In this document: positions 33,942 through 43,727 of the stretch, piece by piece
Layout of the letters: each line of letters opens with the position of its first letter
Numbering within the stretch: position 1 is the first letter of the stretch
NCBI RefSeq assembly: GCF_016865485.1
Contig: NZ_AP024452.1
Span: 434,001 to 498,000, forward strand
DNA from: Luteitalea sp. TBR-22
GTDB lineage: Bacteria; Acidobacteriota; Vicinamibacteria; Vicinamibacterales; Vicinamibacteraceae
Direction: 5' to 3'
DNA length: 64,000 nt
Position numbers and translations under genes: made by a program
Notes under the pieces: generated by a model
The model's database searches: none
Told to the model about the DNA's origin: nothing
The model's input: the letters and a program-made list of their open reading frames with translations, nothing else

Positions 33942-35300
33942 TCAGGGGCGCGGAGCGACCCTGAACGCCGGCACCTGCCCGCCGCCGCTCGTGACGTTGG
34001 CCAGGCCCGACGAACTGAGACGCGTGAGGAAGCCGCTCACCTTGCCCCGGAAGATGTAGGGCGCGCAGTCCACCAGCATGTCGCGCGTCGTCACGCGGTA
34101 CGGGTCGGTTTCCACCATCGGGAACGGCTCGCGACGAATCGGGATCCGCTCCTGCACGATCCAGGTGCCGGCCGGCTGCGCCAGCGCGTGCTGCAGCGCC
34201 GCCTCCCACGCCGATGCGTCGGCCTCCCACCCCAGCATGACGCCGTGCCCGCCGAAGTCGTCGGTCGGCTTGATCACCAGCCGCTCGCGGTGGTCACGCG
34301 CGAACGCCACCAGGTCGACGTCCTCGCCGCCGCTCGTCCGCGTGCGCCGCTCGGCGACGACGCGCGTCCACGGCACATGGGCCAGGATGACGGCCTGCTC
34401 CTCGGGAGTGAAGCGACCGGCGTGGGCCTCGTCGGTCAGGACCGCGAAGAACGACTTCTTGTGCGGGATCTTGCAGCGCAGCGTGTTGGCCACGCACGCC
34501 AGCCGCTCGCGGTAGGCCTGCACCAGCACGCGCGTGTCGTCGGGGCGCGCCACGAGATCGTTGATCAGGGCCCGCCGGTACACGAGGTCGATCGCCCGCC
34601 CGTGCGCCACGAGCCGCCCGCCGACGATCTCGAGGTCGCGCGGATCGGCGACCACCGTCGGCACGCCGCGCGCCGTGAAGCGCTCCGCCAGGATCTCGAA
34701 CTCGCTCCACGTCGGCACGTCGCGGAAGTCCGTGATTACGATCGTCGGAGGCGTCGCGGTGCCGCCCCAGTCGCGGTAGCTCGCCAGCAGCGCCTCGAGC
34801 ATCGCGTCCATCATGTGGTACGGCTCCGCGTCGAAGGCTTCGCGGAAGCGCGCCATGATCGGCAGTTCGGCGAACACCGACGCCAGCACCTCGGTGTAGC
34901 CGAAGCCGGCCGGCGACTCGGCGTTGTACTCGGCGAACATCAACGAGTCGGGCAGCAGGAAGGAATCGAGCCGACTGGCAGTGCTCGCGTACTGGTAGCC
35001 GGGGTCGATCGCGACGAGCGCGCGCTCGGCATCCGACAGCCCGAAGTCGGCCAGCAGCGCCTCGTCCTCCGTCGCCTCGCGGATGATCCGCTCGCCGACC
35101 CGCGCAATCACCTCACAGGCGGCGCGCTGGCGCGCCTCGTCCTCGACCGTCATGAAGAGCGGCCGCAGGAAGGGGCAGCTCAGGCGCCCGCCGAATACGA
35201 GCCGCGCGTCGCGCATCCGCTGCGCGTGCGCGACCCAGTACGCCTCGGTGAGCTCGCCGCCCTCGCCGAGGAGGGACATCCAGGTGTCGATCGGATTCAT
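33942..35300 (-). CDS. Circularly permuted ATP-grasp ligase-like protein
   Basis: 452 residues. The N-terminal half has AEYNAESPAGFGY, typical of the pre-ATP-grasp part of glutathionylspermidine-synthase-like proteins. The ATP-grasp core lies in the C-terminal half: LVIKPTDDFGGHGVMLGW (phosphate-binding Gly-rich loop after the ATP Lys), GTWIVQERIPI and FRGKVSGFLTRLSSSGLANV (metal and product loops). Such enzymes form amide bonds using ATP. It is the downstream partner of a RimK-like ATP-grasp gene. ATG 35300 begins 3 bp after the left edge of R1 copy D, so its leader is AT-rich repeat without a Shine-Dalgarno sequence. The product is unknown. Confidence 0.82.
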   Translation of the reverse strand: MNPIDTWMSLLGEGGELTEAYWVAHAQRMRDARLVFGGRLSCPFLRPLFMTVEDEARQRAACEVIARVGERIIREATEDEALLADFGLSDAERALVAIDPGYQYASTASRLDSFLLPDSLMFAEYNAESPAGFGYTEVLASVFAELPIMARFREAFDAEPYHMMDAMLEALLASYRDWGGTATPPTIVITDFRDVPTWSEFEILAERFTARGVPTVVADPRDLEIVGGRLVAHGRAIDLVYRRALINDLVARPDDTRVLVQAYRERLACVANTLRCKIPHKKSFFAVLTDEAHAGRFTPEEQAVILAHVPWTRVVAERRTRTSGGEDVDLVAFARDHRERLVIKPTDDFGGHGVMLGWEADASAWEAALQHALAQPAGTWIVQERIPIRREPFPMVETDPYRVTTRDMLVDCAPYIFRGKVSGFLTRLSSSGLANVTSGGGQVPAFRVAPRP

Positions 35301-35302
35301 GC

Positions 35303-35431
35303 AATTCGAAATTTGAAATTTGAAATTTGAAATTTGCGGGGGCGCGGCTTCGCCGTCGCCCCTCGGGCTGTTGCACGCGGCAAGGCCGACAGGCCGGCCG
35401 CCGATCAATTTCGAATTTCCAATTTCAAATT
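35303..35431. repeat. R1 element, copy D
   Basis: A 129-bp element between two co-directional ATP-grasp genes: left arm of four GAAATTT units (35303-35334), right arm 35407-35431. One edge is 3 bp from the start codon of the downstream gene, the other 6 bp from the stop of the upstream gene, so the operon's intergenic region consists almost entirely of the repeat. Confidence 0.9.
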
Positions 35432-35437
35432 GCCCGC

Positions 35438-36403
35438 TCAGGGTACCGGGCTGCCCACGAACCCCGACGCGGCGCCGAGGCCGAGCATCTGCTCCCACTT
35501 CGGGAACATGTTGCTCTGGTGCCCGTTGAGCGCGCGATCGATGCAGAGGCGGGCCATCTTGTCGACGACCATCTCGAAGTAGAACGGCGTGATCCGATCG
35601 CGCTCGAAGTCGGGCGCCGGGTTCAGGAAGTCGATCGCGTACGGTACGTCGTCCTGGATGCCGAACTCGATGGTGTTCATCTCGTAGCCGAGCGCCTCGT
35701 TGATCGTCTGCGCGTCCCTGACGACGCGCGCGCCGACCTCGGCCGAGAGGTAGTCGTGCTGGATCAGGTACTGGCGGGCGTGCGGGTCGTAGACCACCGG
35801 CACGATGTCGTGCTTGCCGAACGTGAAGCAGCGCACGTACTTGTCGAAGTGGACGAACTGCTGCAGCGTCATGCAGTACGGCGCGGTGCCGTCGTAGGCC
35901 GCGAGCAGCTCCTCGCGCGTGTGCACCTTGTACACGTGCTTCCAGCCACCGCCCGAGAAGGGCTTCAGGATGGCCGGGCGGCCCGTGTAGTCGAGCAGGC
36001 CGTCCCAGTCGAGCGGATACCCCATGTTGCGCAACGACGCGGGCTGGATGTCGACGTCCTGCGGGTACGCCTTCTGCGGGAGCAGCACGGTGCGTGGGAT
36101 CGCCACCCCCAGGCGGGCCATCAACGAGTAGTTGAAGAACTTGTCGTCGGCCGTCCACCAGAAGGGGTTGTTGATCACGTAGGTGCCGTTGAGCACCGCC
36201 AGCTTGAGGAAGCCGCGGTAGTACTCCACCTCGTGCGAGATGCGGTCGACGATCACCTTGTAACGCTGCGGCTCGTCCATCGGCGTGCCACTGAGCGTCA
36301 CGTACTCCGCGGTGATGCCGTGGGGCTGCCCGAGCTGATTCACCTTGTCGATGAACGCCGGAGGAAAGCTGTACTCGCGACCGACCAGCAACCCGATCTT
36401 CAT
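35438..36403 (-). CDS. RimK-like ATP-grasp ligase
   Basis: This 321-residue protein has a canonical ATP-grasp order: N-terminal domain with VGREYSFPPAFIDKV, ATP-binding Lys in RPAILKPFSGGGWKHVYKV, hinge LQQFVHFDKYVRCF, and the C-terminal metal ligands in IEFGIQDDVPYAIDFLNPAPDF. The family ligates a carboxylate to an amine or thiol nucleophile via an acylphosphate. ATG 36403 has GGGGAG ten bases upstream. It is the first gene of a two-gene minus-strand operon with the permuted ATP-grasp protein. Its upstream region is divergent from the ncRNA candidate at 36484. Confidence 0.86.
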   Translation of the reverse strand: MKIGLLVGREYSFPPAFIDKVNQLGQPHGITAEYVTLSGTPMDEPQRYKVIVDRISHEVEYYRGFLKLAVLNGTYVINNPFWWTADDKFFNYSLMARLGVAIPRTVLLPQKAYPQDVDIQPASLRNMGYPLDWDGLLDYTGRPAILKPFSGGGWKHVYKVHTREELLAAYDGTAPYCMTLQQFVHFDKYVRCFTFGKHDIVPVVYDPHARQYLIQHDYLSAEVGARVVRDAQTINEALGYEMNTIEFGIQDDVPYAIDFLNPAPDFERDRITPFYFEMVVDKMARLCIDRALNGHQSNMFPKWEQMLGLGAASGFVGSPVP

Positions 36404-36475
36404 GTCTGTGTGCTCCCCGGAAAAACGCGGCAGTCTACCACGGCAGCGTACGCCAAACCTGCGCGCACGTCAGGG

Positions 36476-36481
36476 TAGAAT
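36476..36481 (+). promoter_or_regulatory. -10 box of the candidate ncRNA
   Basis: TAGAAT matches the consensus TATAAT at five of six positions in an otherwise GC-rich sequence. A convincing -35 box is not seen at the proper 17-bp spacing (CCAAAC), so the promoter may need an activator or an alternative sigma factor. The predicted start is near 36486. Confidence 0.5.
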
Positions 36482-36483
36482 TA

Positions 36484-36703
36484 CTCACGTTCAGGGGTTA
36501 CTGTGGCAGGACGCCGGGCGTGGGGATCGAAGAGGTCCCAGCGGTCGGTCACCCCGGGATCAGGTACGCAGGCCAGCGGTCGGGCCCTCCCTCCCTTCCG
36601 CTCACCGCGCGCCTGATCCCAGGGTGCCGTCCACTGGGCGACCCTTCTGAATCACATAACGTTCGCGACGCGCGAACCGAACGCCCGAGCGGTGATTTTT
36701 TTT
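36484..36703 (+). ncRNA. Candidate structured small RNA with intrinsic terminator
   Basis: The 410-bp gap between divergent genes holds a strong fold. TTCAG GGGT (36490-36498) pairs with ACCC..CTGAA (36641-36651). Inside it, GGACG (36509) pairs with CGTCC (36628), leaving a 10/8-nt bubble. Further in, GGGATCAGG (36556-36564) pairs perfectly with CCTGATCCC (36612-36620), and GCGGT/ACCGC forms an apical stem. A GTTCGCG-acg-CGCGAAC hairpin (36661-36677) and T8 (36696-36703) follow, as in an intrinsic terminator. No protein-coding frame fits. The long hairpin with a central bubble recalls 6S RNA, but no 6S sequence signature is confirmed; a riboswitch class is not recognised either. Confidence 0.55.
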
Positions 36704-36813
36704 GCGCACGCCGATCGGCCCTGCGGCGCCCCGTGGTGTCAGATCCGCCCGCCACTGCCACTGTCGCGCCCACCGGCACCGACCACCACCGGCGGCCTCG
36801 CTACACTAGGCAG

Positions 36814-38409
36814 GTGCCGATCGTTGCCCGCGCCCCGATGGGCGCCCTCTCCACCGACCTGTTCGACCGCAGCCCGGAGGCCATCGCCGCCCACCTCGAG
36901 GACGCCGCGCACTATCCCGGCGGCACCGCCGATGCCGTCGCGCGGCCCCGCACCGAGGCCGACATCGCCGCGGTGCTCGCCGAAGGGCGCCCGGTGCTCA
37001 CCGTCGGCGCGCAGTCGTCGCTCACCGGCGGCGCCACGCCCACCGGCGCCATCGTCCTGTCGACGACACGGCTGACGACGATCGAGCCGCCGACGGGGCG
37101 CGAGGTGCGGGTGGGCGCGGGCGTGCCCCTGGCCACCCTGCTGGAGGACCTGGCGCGCAACGGCCTCGACTTCCCGCCCGTGCCGACCTACCTCGGCGCG
37201 ACGGTCGGCGGCATCATCGCCACCAACGCGGCCGGCGCCGCCACCTACAAGTACGGCACGACGCGACAGTGGGTAGAAGGACTCACCGTGGTGCTGGCGG
37301 CCGGCGACGTGATCGACATCCGCCGCGGCCAGCACGTGCTCGACGCGTCCGGCGTGTTCGTCATCGACGGCCCGGGCGGGCGCCGCGAGGTGCCCGTGCC
37401 GACCTACGTGATGCCCGACGTGGTGAAGCGGTCCGCGGGCTACCACGCCGCGCCCAGCATGGACGTGGTGGACCTGTTCATCGGCGCCGAGGGCACGCTC
37501 GGGGTCATCGCCGCTGCGACGCTGCGCCTGCAGCCGGCCCGCGCCGGACTCTGCTACGCGCTGGTGCCCTGCGTGGACGAGCCCCGTGCCCTGGCGCTGG
37601 TGGGCGACCTGCGGCGGCAGTCGCATGAGACGTGGCGGACGCAGGATCCGGCCGGGATCGACGTCGCCGCCATCGAGCACATGGATGGCCGGTCGCTGCA
37701 GATCCTGCGCGAGGACGGCGCCGACAGGAAGTACGAGGTCAGCTGGCCGGCGTCGGCGGGGCTGCTGCTGCTCATCCAGCTCGAGCTGCCGCCGCTGACC
37801 CAGGACGACGCGTACGAGCAGATCAGCACGGCGCTCGACCAGGACGGTCCCGATACGCCGCTGGCGCGCTTCTGCCGCGTGCTCGACGCGCACGGCGTGC
37901 TCGACGACACGGAACTGGCCCTGCCGGGCGACCGCAAGCGGGCCGAGCAGCTCCTCGGCGTGCGCGAGGCCGTGCCCGCTGGCGTGAACGCCCGCGTCGG
38001 CCGCGCCAAGCGCGACATCGACGGGCGGATCGCCAAGACGGCTGCCGACATGGTCGTCCCCTTCGAGAAGTTCGGCGAGATGATGGACGTCTACCGCGCC
38101 GGCTTCGCGCGTCGTGGCCTCGACGTGGCGACGTGGGGGCACGTCTCGGACGGCAACGTCCACCCCAACGTGCTGCCGCGCAGCTACGAGGACGTCGAGG
38201 CCGGCAAGGCGGCGATCCTCGAGTTCGGTGTCGAGGTGGCACGCCTCGGCGGCTGTCCGCTGGCCGAGCACGGCGTCGGCCGGCACCCGGTGAAGCAGGC
38301 GCTCCTGCGTCAGCTGTATGGCGACGAGGGCATCGAGCAGATGCGCCGCGTCAAGCGCGCGCTCGACCCGCAGGGCCTGCTCGCGCCGGGGGTGTTGTTT
38401 GGCCCGTAG
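36814..38409 (+). CDS. FAD-linked oxidase / D-lactate dehydrogenase-like protein
   Basis: This 531-residue FAD-binding protein has an N-terminal FAD_binding_4 domain (VGAQSSLTGGATPTGA, PPVPTYLGATVGGIIATNAAG, FIGAEGTLGVI) and a C-terminal FAD-oxidase_C domain (HVSDGNVHPNV, AEHGVGRHPVKQALLRQL). This is the GlcD/Dld-type family oxidising 2-hydroxy acids such as glycolate or D-lactate and passing electrons to the membrane. GlcE or GlcF partners are absent. Two starts are possible: GTG 36814 and ATG 36838. I use GTG 36814, which has TAGG-type bases just upstream and lies six bases after a TACACT box, so transcription might be nearly leaderless. Its stop is 3 bp from an R4 repeat. Confidence 0.9.
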   Translation: MPIVARAPMGALSTDLFDRSPEAIAAHLEDAAHYPGGTADAVARPRTEADIAAVLAEGRPVLTVGAQSSLTGGATPTGAIVLSTTRLTTIEPPTGREVRVGAGVPLATLLEDLARNGLDFPPVPTYLGATVGGIIATNAAGAATYKYGTTRQWVEGLTVVLAAGDVIDIRRGQHVLDASGVFVIDGPGGRREVPVPTYVMPDVVKRSAGYHAAPSMDVVDLFIGAEGTLGVIAAATLRLQPARAGLCYALVPCVDEPRALALVGDLRRQSHETWRTQDPAGIDVAAIEHMDGRSLQILREDGADRKYEVSWPASAGLLLLIQLELPPLTQDDAYEQISTALDQDGPDTPLARFCRVLDAHGVLDDTELALPGDRKRAEQLLGVREAVPAGVNARVGRAKRDIDGRIAKTAADMVVPFEKFGEMMDVYRAGFARRGLDVATWGHVSDGNVHPNVLPRSYEDVEAGKAAILEFGVEVARLGGCPLAEHGVGRHPVKQALLRQLYGDEGIEQMRRVKRALDPQGLLAPGVLFGP

Positions 38410-38412
38410 GGT

Positions 38413-38632
38413 GCAAGCGACAAGGGACGAGTACGCAAGTCACCAGGGGTGCGAGGGAACAGGGGCAAGGCAGGGCAGGGACAGGGGACGAGCACGCGAG
38501 ACACGACGGACCAGGAAGGTGGTGACGCGGCACTGACCGGGAGTTCGGTCCTTGTCCCCCGTCACTCGACGACCTTGTCCCTCGCCCCTTGCCACCCTTG
38601 TGACTCCTCCCCTTGTCCCTCGTCCCTTGTTC
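38413..38632. repeat. R4 inverted-repeat element, copy 2
   Basis: A roughly 220-bp element: a left arm with GGGACGAGTACGCAAGTCAC and GGGACAGG-type heptamers (38422-38510), a variable middle, and a right arm of CCTTGTCCCTCGTCCCTTG (about 38570-38632). Both arms contain GGGACRA units or their complement, so a long snapback hairpin is possible. It separates the oxidase from the M2 peptidase. Confidence 0.85.
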
Positions 38633-38660
38633 CCCCGCCGCGTCAGGCGTACAACGAGAC

Positions 38661-40481
<1,821 letters not shown>

Positions 40482-40657
40482 GGCCACGGCAGGCCCGTCC
40501 GGACGGTTGCCGATCGGCCCGCAGGACGCACGACCGCGCACCCGCCGGCTCGCCGGAGGGGTATGCTGGCGCTACCGATGAGTGACGTTCAAGTCGTTCC
40601 AAGTCTGCAGCTCGGCGTGTCTGCCGATGCCGCGGCGCCATCACAGGACGGGTCACG

Positions 40658-41614
40658 ATGAAGAAGCCGAAGGCGGAGGTGCTCGAAACCGTCGAGCCGG
40701 GCGAGCCACGGAAGGGCAAGAAGGACAAGGCGGCCAGGCACGAGGCCCGCCAGAAGAAGTCTGACCGGAAGGCCCGCAAGGAGGCCGAGCGGCTCGCCGC
40801 CGCCGCCGTCTCGCAGCAGTCGTCGGCGGAGGAGGAGCCAGGGCCCCTGAAGCGCAAGGCGTACGACAAGGCGCTCGCCAAGCTCCACGAGGAGCTCGTG
40901 CACCTGCAGGAATGGGTCAAGGCCCACGGACTCAAGGTGTGCATCGTGTTCGAGGGACGCGACGGCGCCGGCAAGGGCGGGACCATCAAGGCGCTCACCG
41001 AGCGCGTCAGCCCGCGCGTCTTCCGCGTGGTGGCGCTGCCGGCGCCGACCGATCGCGAGAAGAGCCAGATGTACGTGCAGCGCTACATCCGCCACTTCCC
41101 GGCGGCGGGCGAGGTCGTGATCTTCGACCGCAGCTGGTACAACCGCGCCGGCGTCGAGCGCGTGATGGGCTTCTGCAGCGAGGAGGTGTCGCGCAAGTTC
41201 CTCGCCGCCGTGCCGCTGGTCGAGAAGGCGATGATCGACTCCGGCATCATCCTGCTCAAGTTCTGGCTCGAGGTCAGCCCCGAGGAGCAGACGCGCCGCC
41301 TGAAGTCGCGCATCGACGATGGGCGGAAGACGTGGAAGCTGTCGCCGATGGACCTCAAGTCGTACAGCCGCTGGTACGACTACTCGCGGGCCCGCGACGA
41401 GATGTTCACCGCCACCGACACCGAGTTCGCCCCATGGCACGTGGTGCGCTCCGACGACAAGAAGCGGGCGCGCCTGAACGTCATCGCCCACATCCTGGCC
41501 CACGTGCCCTACAAGCGCGCCAAGCGCGAGAAGATCACGCTGCCCAAGCGCCAGAAGCCTGGCGACTACCGCGATCCGGAGTACCCGTACCGGTACGTCC
41601 CCGAGAAGTACTGA
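40658..41614 (+). CDS. ppk2: Polyphosphate kinase 2 (PPK2)
   Basis: This 318-residue PPK2 transfers phosphate between polyphosphate and nucleoside mono- or diphosphates. Walker A is GRDGAGKGG (residues 100-108), then TDREKSQMYVQRY, Walker B with FDRSWYNRAGVERV, the lid RLKSRIDDGRKTWKLSPMD and the terminal YRYVPEKY. The N-terminal ~60 residues are a Lys/Arg/Ala-rich helix typical of class I/II-type long PPK2 forms; class cannot be fixed by eye, though single-domain length favours class I or III. It starts at ATG 40658 downstream of the M2 gene without an obvious functional link. Confidence 0.93.
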   Translation: MKKPKAEVLETVEPGEPRKGKKDKAARHEARQKKSDRKARKEAERLAAAAVSQQSSAEEEPGPLKRKAYDKALAKLHEELVHLQEWVKAHGLKVCIVFEGRDGAGKGGTIKALTERVSPRVFRVVALPAPTDREKSQMYVQRYIRHFPAAGEVVIFDRSWYNRAGVERVMGFCSEEVSRKFLAAVPLVEKAMIDSGIILLKFWLEVSPEEQTRRLKSRIDDGRKTWKLSPMDLKSYSRWYDYSRARDEMFTATDTEFAPWHVVRSDDKKRARLNVIAHILAHVPYKRAKREKITLPKRQKPGDYRDPEYPYRYVPEKY

Positions 41615-41692
41615 GTCCCGACCCGCCCAACACCCGAGATGCCGGTGCGGGAGGGACGCGCCGGCATTCCCGGGGGCGGTCGTGGACTCCGG

Positions 41693-41923
41693 TCAGTGCG
41701 TGGTCGGCTTGGTCGCGGGTTTGGTGACTTGTGCCGCGCCATCCTTCGCGGTGGCCGGCTTGGTCTTCTCCTTCTTGGTCTTGCCGGTGGCGTTGCTGGT
41801 GGCATGAGCCGCCGCCTTCCCTTGCCCGTGCACGAGTGTGTATTGCGTGCGGACCGGGGTGGCAGAGGCGGTGGCGGCGATGGCCAGGAGGCCGAACGCG
41901 GTGGCGAGCAGGGAACGACGCAT
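41693..41923 (-). CDS. Small exported Lys/Ala/Thr-rich protein
   Basis: A 76-residue product with a clear signal peptide (MRRSLLATAFGLLAIAATASA) and a low-complexity tail of Lys, Ala and Thr (GKTKKEKTKPATAKDG, KPATKPTTH), so the mature protein is highly basic. It is probably a secreted or periplasmic basic peptide; no domain is seen. The ATG at 41923 has an AGGAGT about nine bases upstream, which supports translation. It converges on the PPK2 gene. Confidence 0.6.
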   Translation of the reverse strand: MRRSLLATAFGLLAIAATASATPVRTQYTLVHGQGKAAAHATSNATGKTKKEKTKPATAKDGAAQVTKPATKPTTH

Positions 41924-42077
41924 GGAAGTGACTCCTGCCGCGCATCGGGAACATCGGTGACGCTGGCGCGGCGCTCAGCGTTCTGACAGGAAGATACGAG
42001 GGGGCGCCTGTCACGCCGCTGACCGGAGCATGACAATCCTGACAGTCGGGTGGGCGGGGCCTCGCGGGAGGAACGTG

Positions 42078-43727
42078 GTGCGAGTCGTGCTGGCAGTGGT
42101 GATGGTCGCGGTGGCGGCCGTGGCCGCCGTGCGCGGGCAGGGCGAGACGTTCGACCTGGTCATCCGCGGCGGCCGGGTCGTCGACGGCACGGGCAATCCG
42201 GCCTTCGACGCCGACCTCGGCATCCGCGACGGCCGCATCGCGGCCCTCGGGCGGGTCGCCGGCGTGGCCGGCCGCGTGATCGACGCCACCGGGCTGGTCG
42301 TGTCGCCCGGCTTCATCGACGTCCACAACCACTCCGACACCACGCTGCTCGACGATCCCGACGCGCAGAGCATGGTGCGACAGGGCGTCACGTCGCTGAT
42401 CCTGGGCGAGGGCGGATCGGCAGCGCCATCGGCGCGATGGCCGCGGTTCCGTGACTACTTCGGCGAGCTCCAGCGGCGAGGCCTGAGCGTCAACGTCGGC
42501 TCCTACGTCGGATCGGGCCAGGTGTGGACCGAGGTGCGCGGGCCCAGGGCCGGCCCGCCGGAGGCCAGGGAGCTCGAGACGATGCGGCGCCTGGTCGGCG
42601 AGGCGATGGCCGACGGCGCGCTCGGCCTGGCGAGCTCGCTCAGCGGGCCACCCGGCGTCTGGATTGACACCGACACGCTGGTCGCGCTCGCGGAGGTGGC
42701 CGGGCAACACGGCGGCATCTACTCGACGCACATGCGCACGGAAGGCAAGGGCGTGTTCGCGTCGGTGGAGGAGGCCATCGAGATCGGCCGGCGGGCGCGC
42801 CTGCCCGTCGACATCATCCACCTCAAGATCGCCGAGCACACGATGTGGGGACGGATGCCGGAGCTGATCGCCCTGATCTCGGGGGCGCGGGTCCGCGGAC
42901 AGCTCGTCGAGGCCAACGTCTACCCCTACCGCGCCGGCCAGAACAACCTTGCCAGCATCGTCCCGCCCTGGGCGCACGAGGGCGGCACTGCCGCGCTGAT
43001 TGCGCGCCTGAAGAACCCCGCGCTCCGGCCGAGGCTGGAGGCCGAGATCCTCGGCACGGCCCCGACCGGCGACTGGTACAACCACTACACGGCCACTGGC
43101 GACTGGGACGGCATGCTGCTGGTCACGCTCAGCAACCCGCGCTACCAGCGGTTCGCCGGCATGCGCATGAACGAGGTGATCACCGCGCTCGGCAAGCCGC
43201 CCCTCGACGTGCTGTTCGAGCTGCTCGTCGAGAACGACGGTTCGGTACCGACGGTCTACTTCCACCACAGCGAGGAGGACATGCGCCACGCGCTGGCGCA
43301 GCCCTTCGTGTCGATCGGGTCCGATGGCAGCGCCGTGAACACCGACGGGACGGTGGGCCCGACGCACCCGCATCCGCGGTTCTACGGCACCTTCCCACGC
43401 GTGCTCGGCCGCTATGTCCGTGAGGCCCGGGTGCTGACCCTCGAGGACGCCGTGCGCAAGATGACCTCGGCCAACGCCGCCAAGGTGCGCCAGTTCGATC
43501 GCGGGCTGCTGCGCCCCGGCATGCGGGCCGACGTGACGATCTTCGACGCGGCGCGCATCGTCGATCGCGCCACCTACGAGCAGCCGCGACAGTACGCCGA
43601 GGGCATCGCCTACGTGGTCGTCAACGGCACCGTGGTGCTCGACCGCGGCGAGCACACGCACGCGCGGCCCGGGACCGTGCTCAGGTCGCGCGCGAAGGCC
43701 GGCAGCGACCAGGAGCCCGCCAGATGA
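42078..43727 (+). CDS. N-acyl-D-amino-acid deacylase family amidohydrolase, exported
   Basis: 549 residues. It is an amidohydrolase-fold enzyme of the D-aminoacylase family, expected to remove N-acyl groups from D-amino acids. Visible are DLVIRGGRVVDGTG, zinc ligands in FIDVHNHSD, DIIHLKIAEH, IGSDGSAVNTDG, THPHPRFYGTF and the terminal LRPGMRADVTIFD. A hydrophobic N-terminus (VVRVVLAVVMVAVAAVAAV) suggests export. I use GTG 42078, six bases after GGAGG (42067-42071); an ATG at 42030 has no ribosome site. The gene overlaps the P-loop kinase start (ATGA at 43724). Confidence 0.92.
   Translation: MRVVLAVVMVAVAAVAAVRGQGETFDLVIRGGRVVDGTGNPAFDADLGIRDGRIAALGRVAGVAGRVIDATGLVVSPGFIDVHNHSDTTLLDDPDAQSMVRQGVTSLILGEGGSAAPSARWPRFRDYFGELQRRGLSVNVGSYVGSGQVWTEVRGPRAGPPEARELETMRRLVGEAMADGALGLASSLSGPPGVWIDTDTLVALAEVAGQHGGIYSTHMRTEGKGVFASVEEAIEIGRRARLPVDIIHLKIAEHTMWGRMPELIALISGARVRGQLVEANVYPYRAGQNNLASIVPPWAHEGGTAALIARLKNPALRPRLEAEILGTAPTGDWYNHYTATGDWDGMLLVTLSNPRYQRFAGMRMNEVITALGKPPLDVLFELLVENDGSVPTVYFHHSEEDMRHALAQPFVSIGSDGSAVNTDGTVGPTHPHPRFYGTFPRVLGRYVREARVLTLEDAVRKMTSANAAKVRQFDRGLLRPGMRADVTIFDAARIVDRATYEQPRQYAEGIAYVVVNGTVVLDRGEHTHARPGTVLRSRAKAGSDQEPAR

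Noticed and set aside
36404-36813. A riboswitch upstream of the FAD-linked oxidase
   Set aside because: The fold ends in its own T8 tract over 100 bp before the oxidase start, and none of the TPP, cobalamin, glycine or SAM signature sequences is recognisable.
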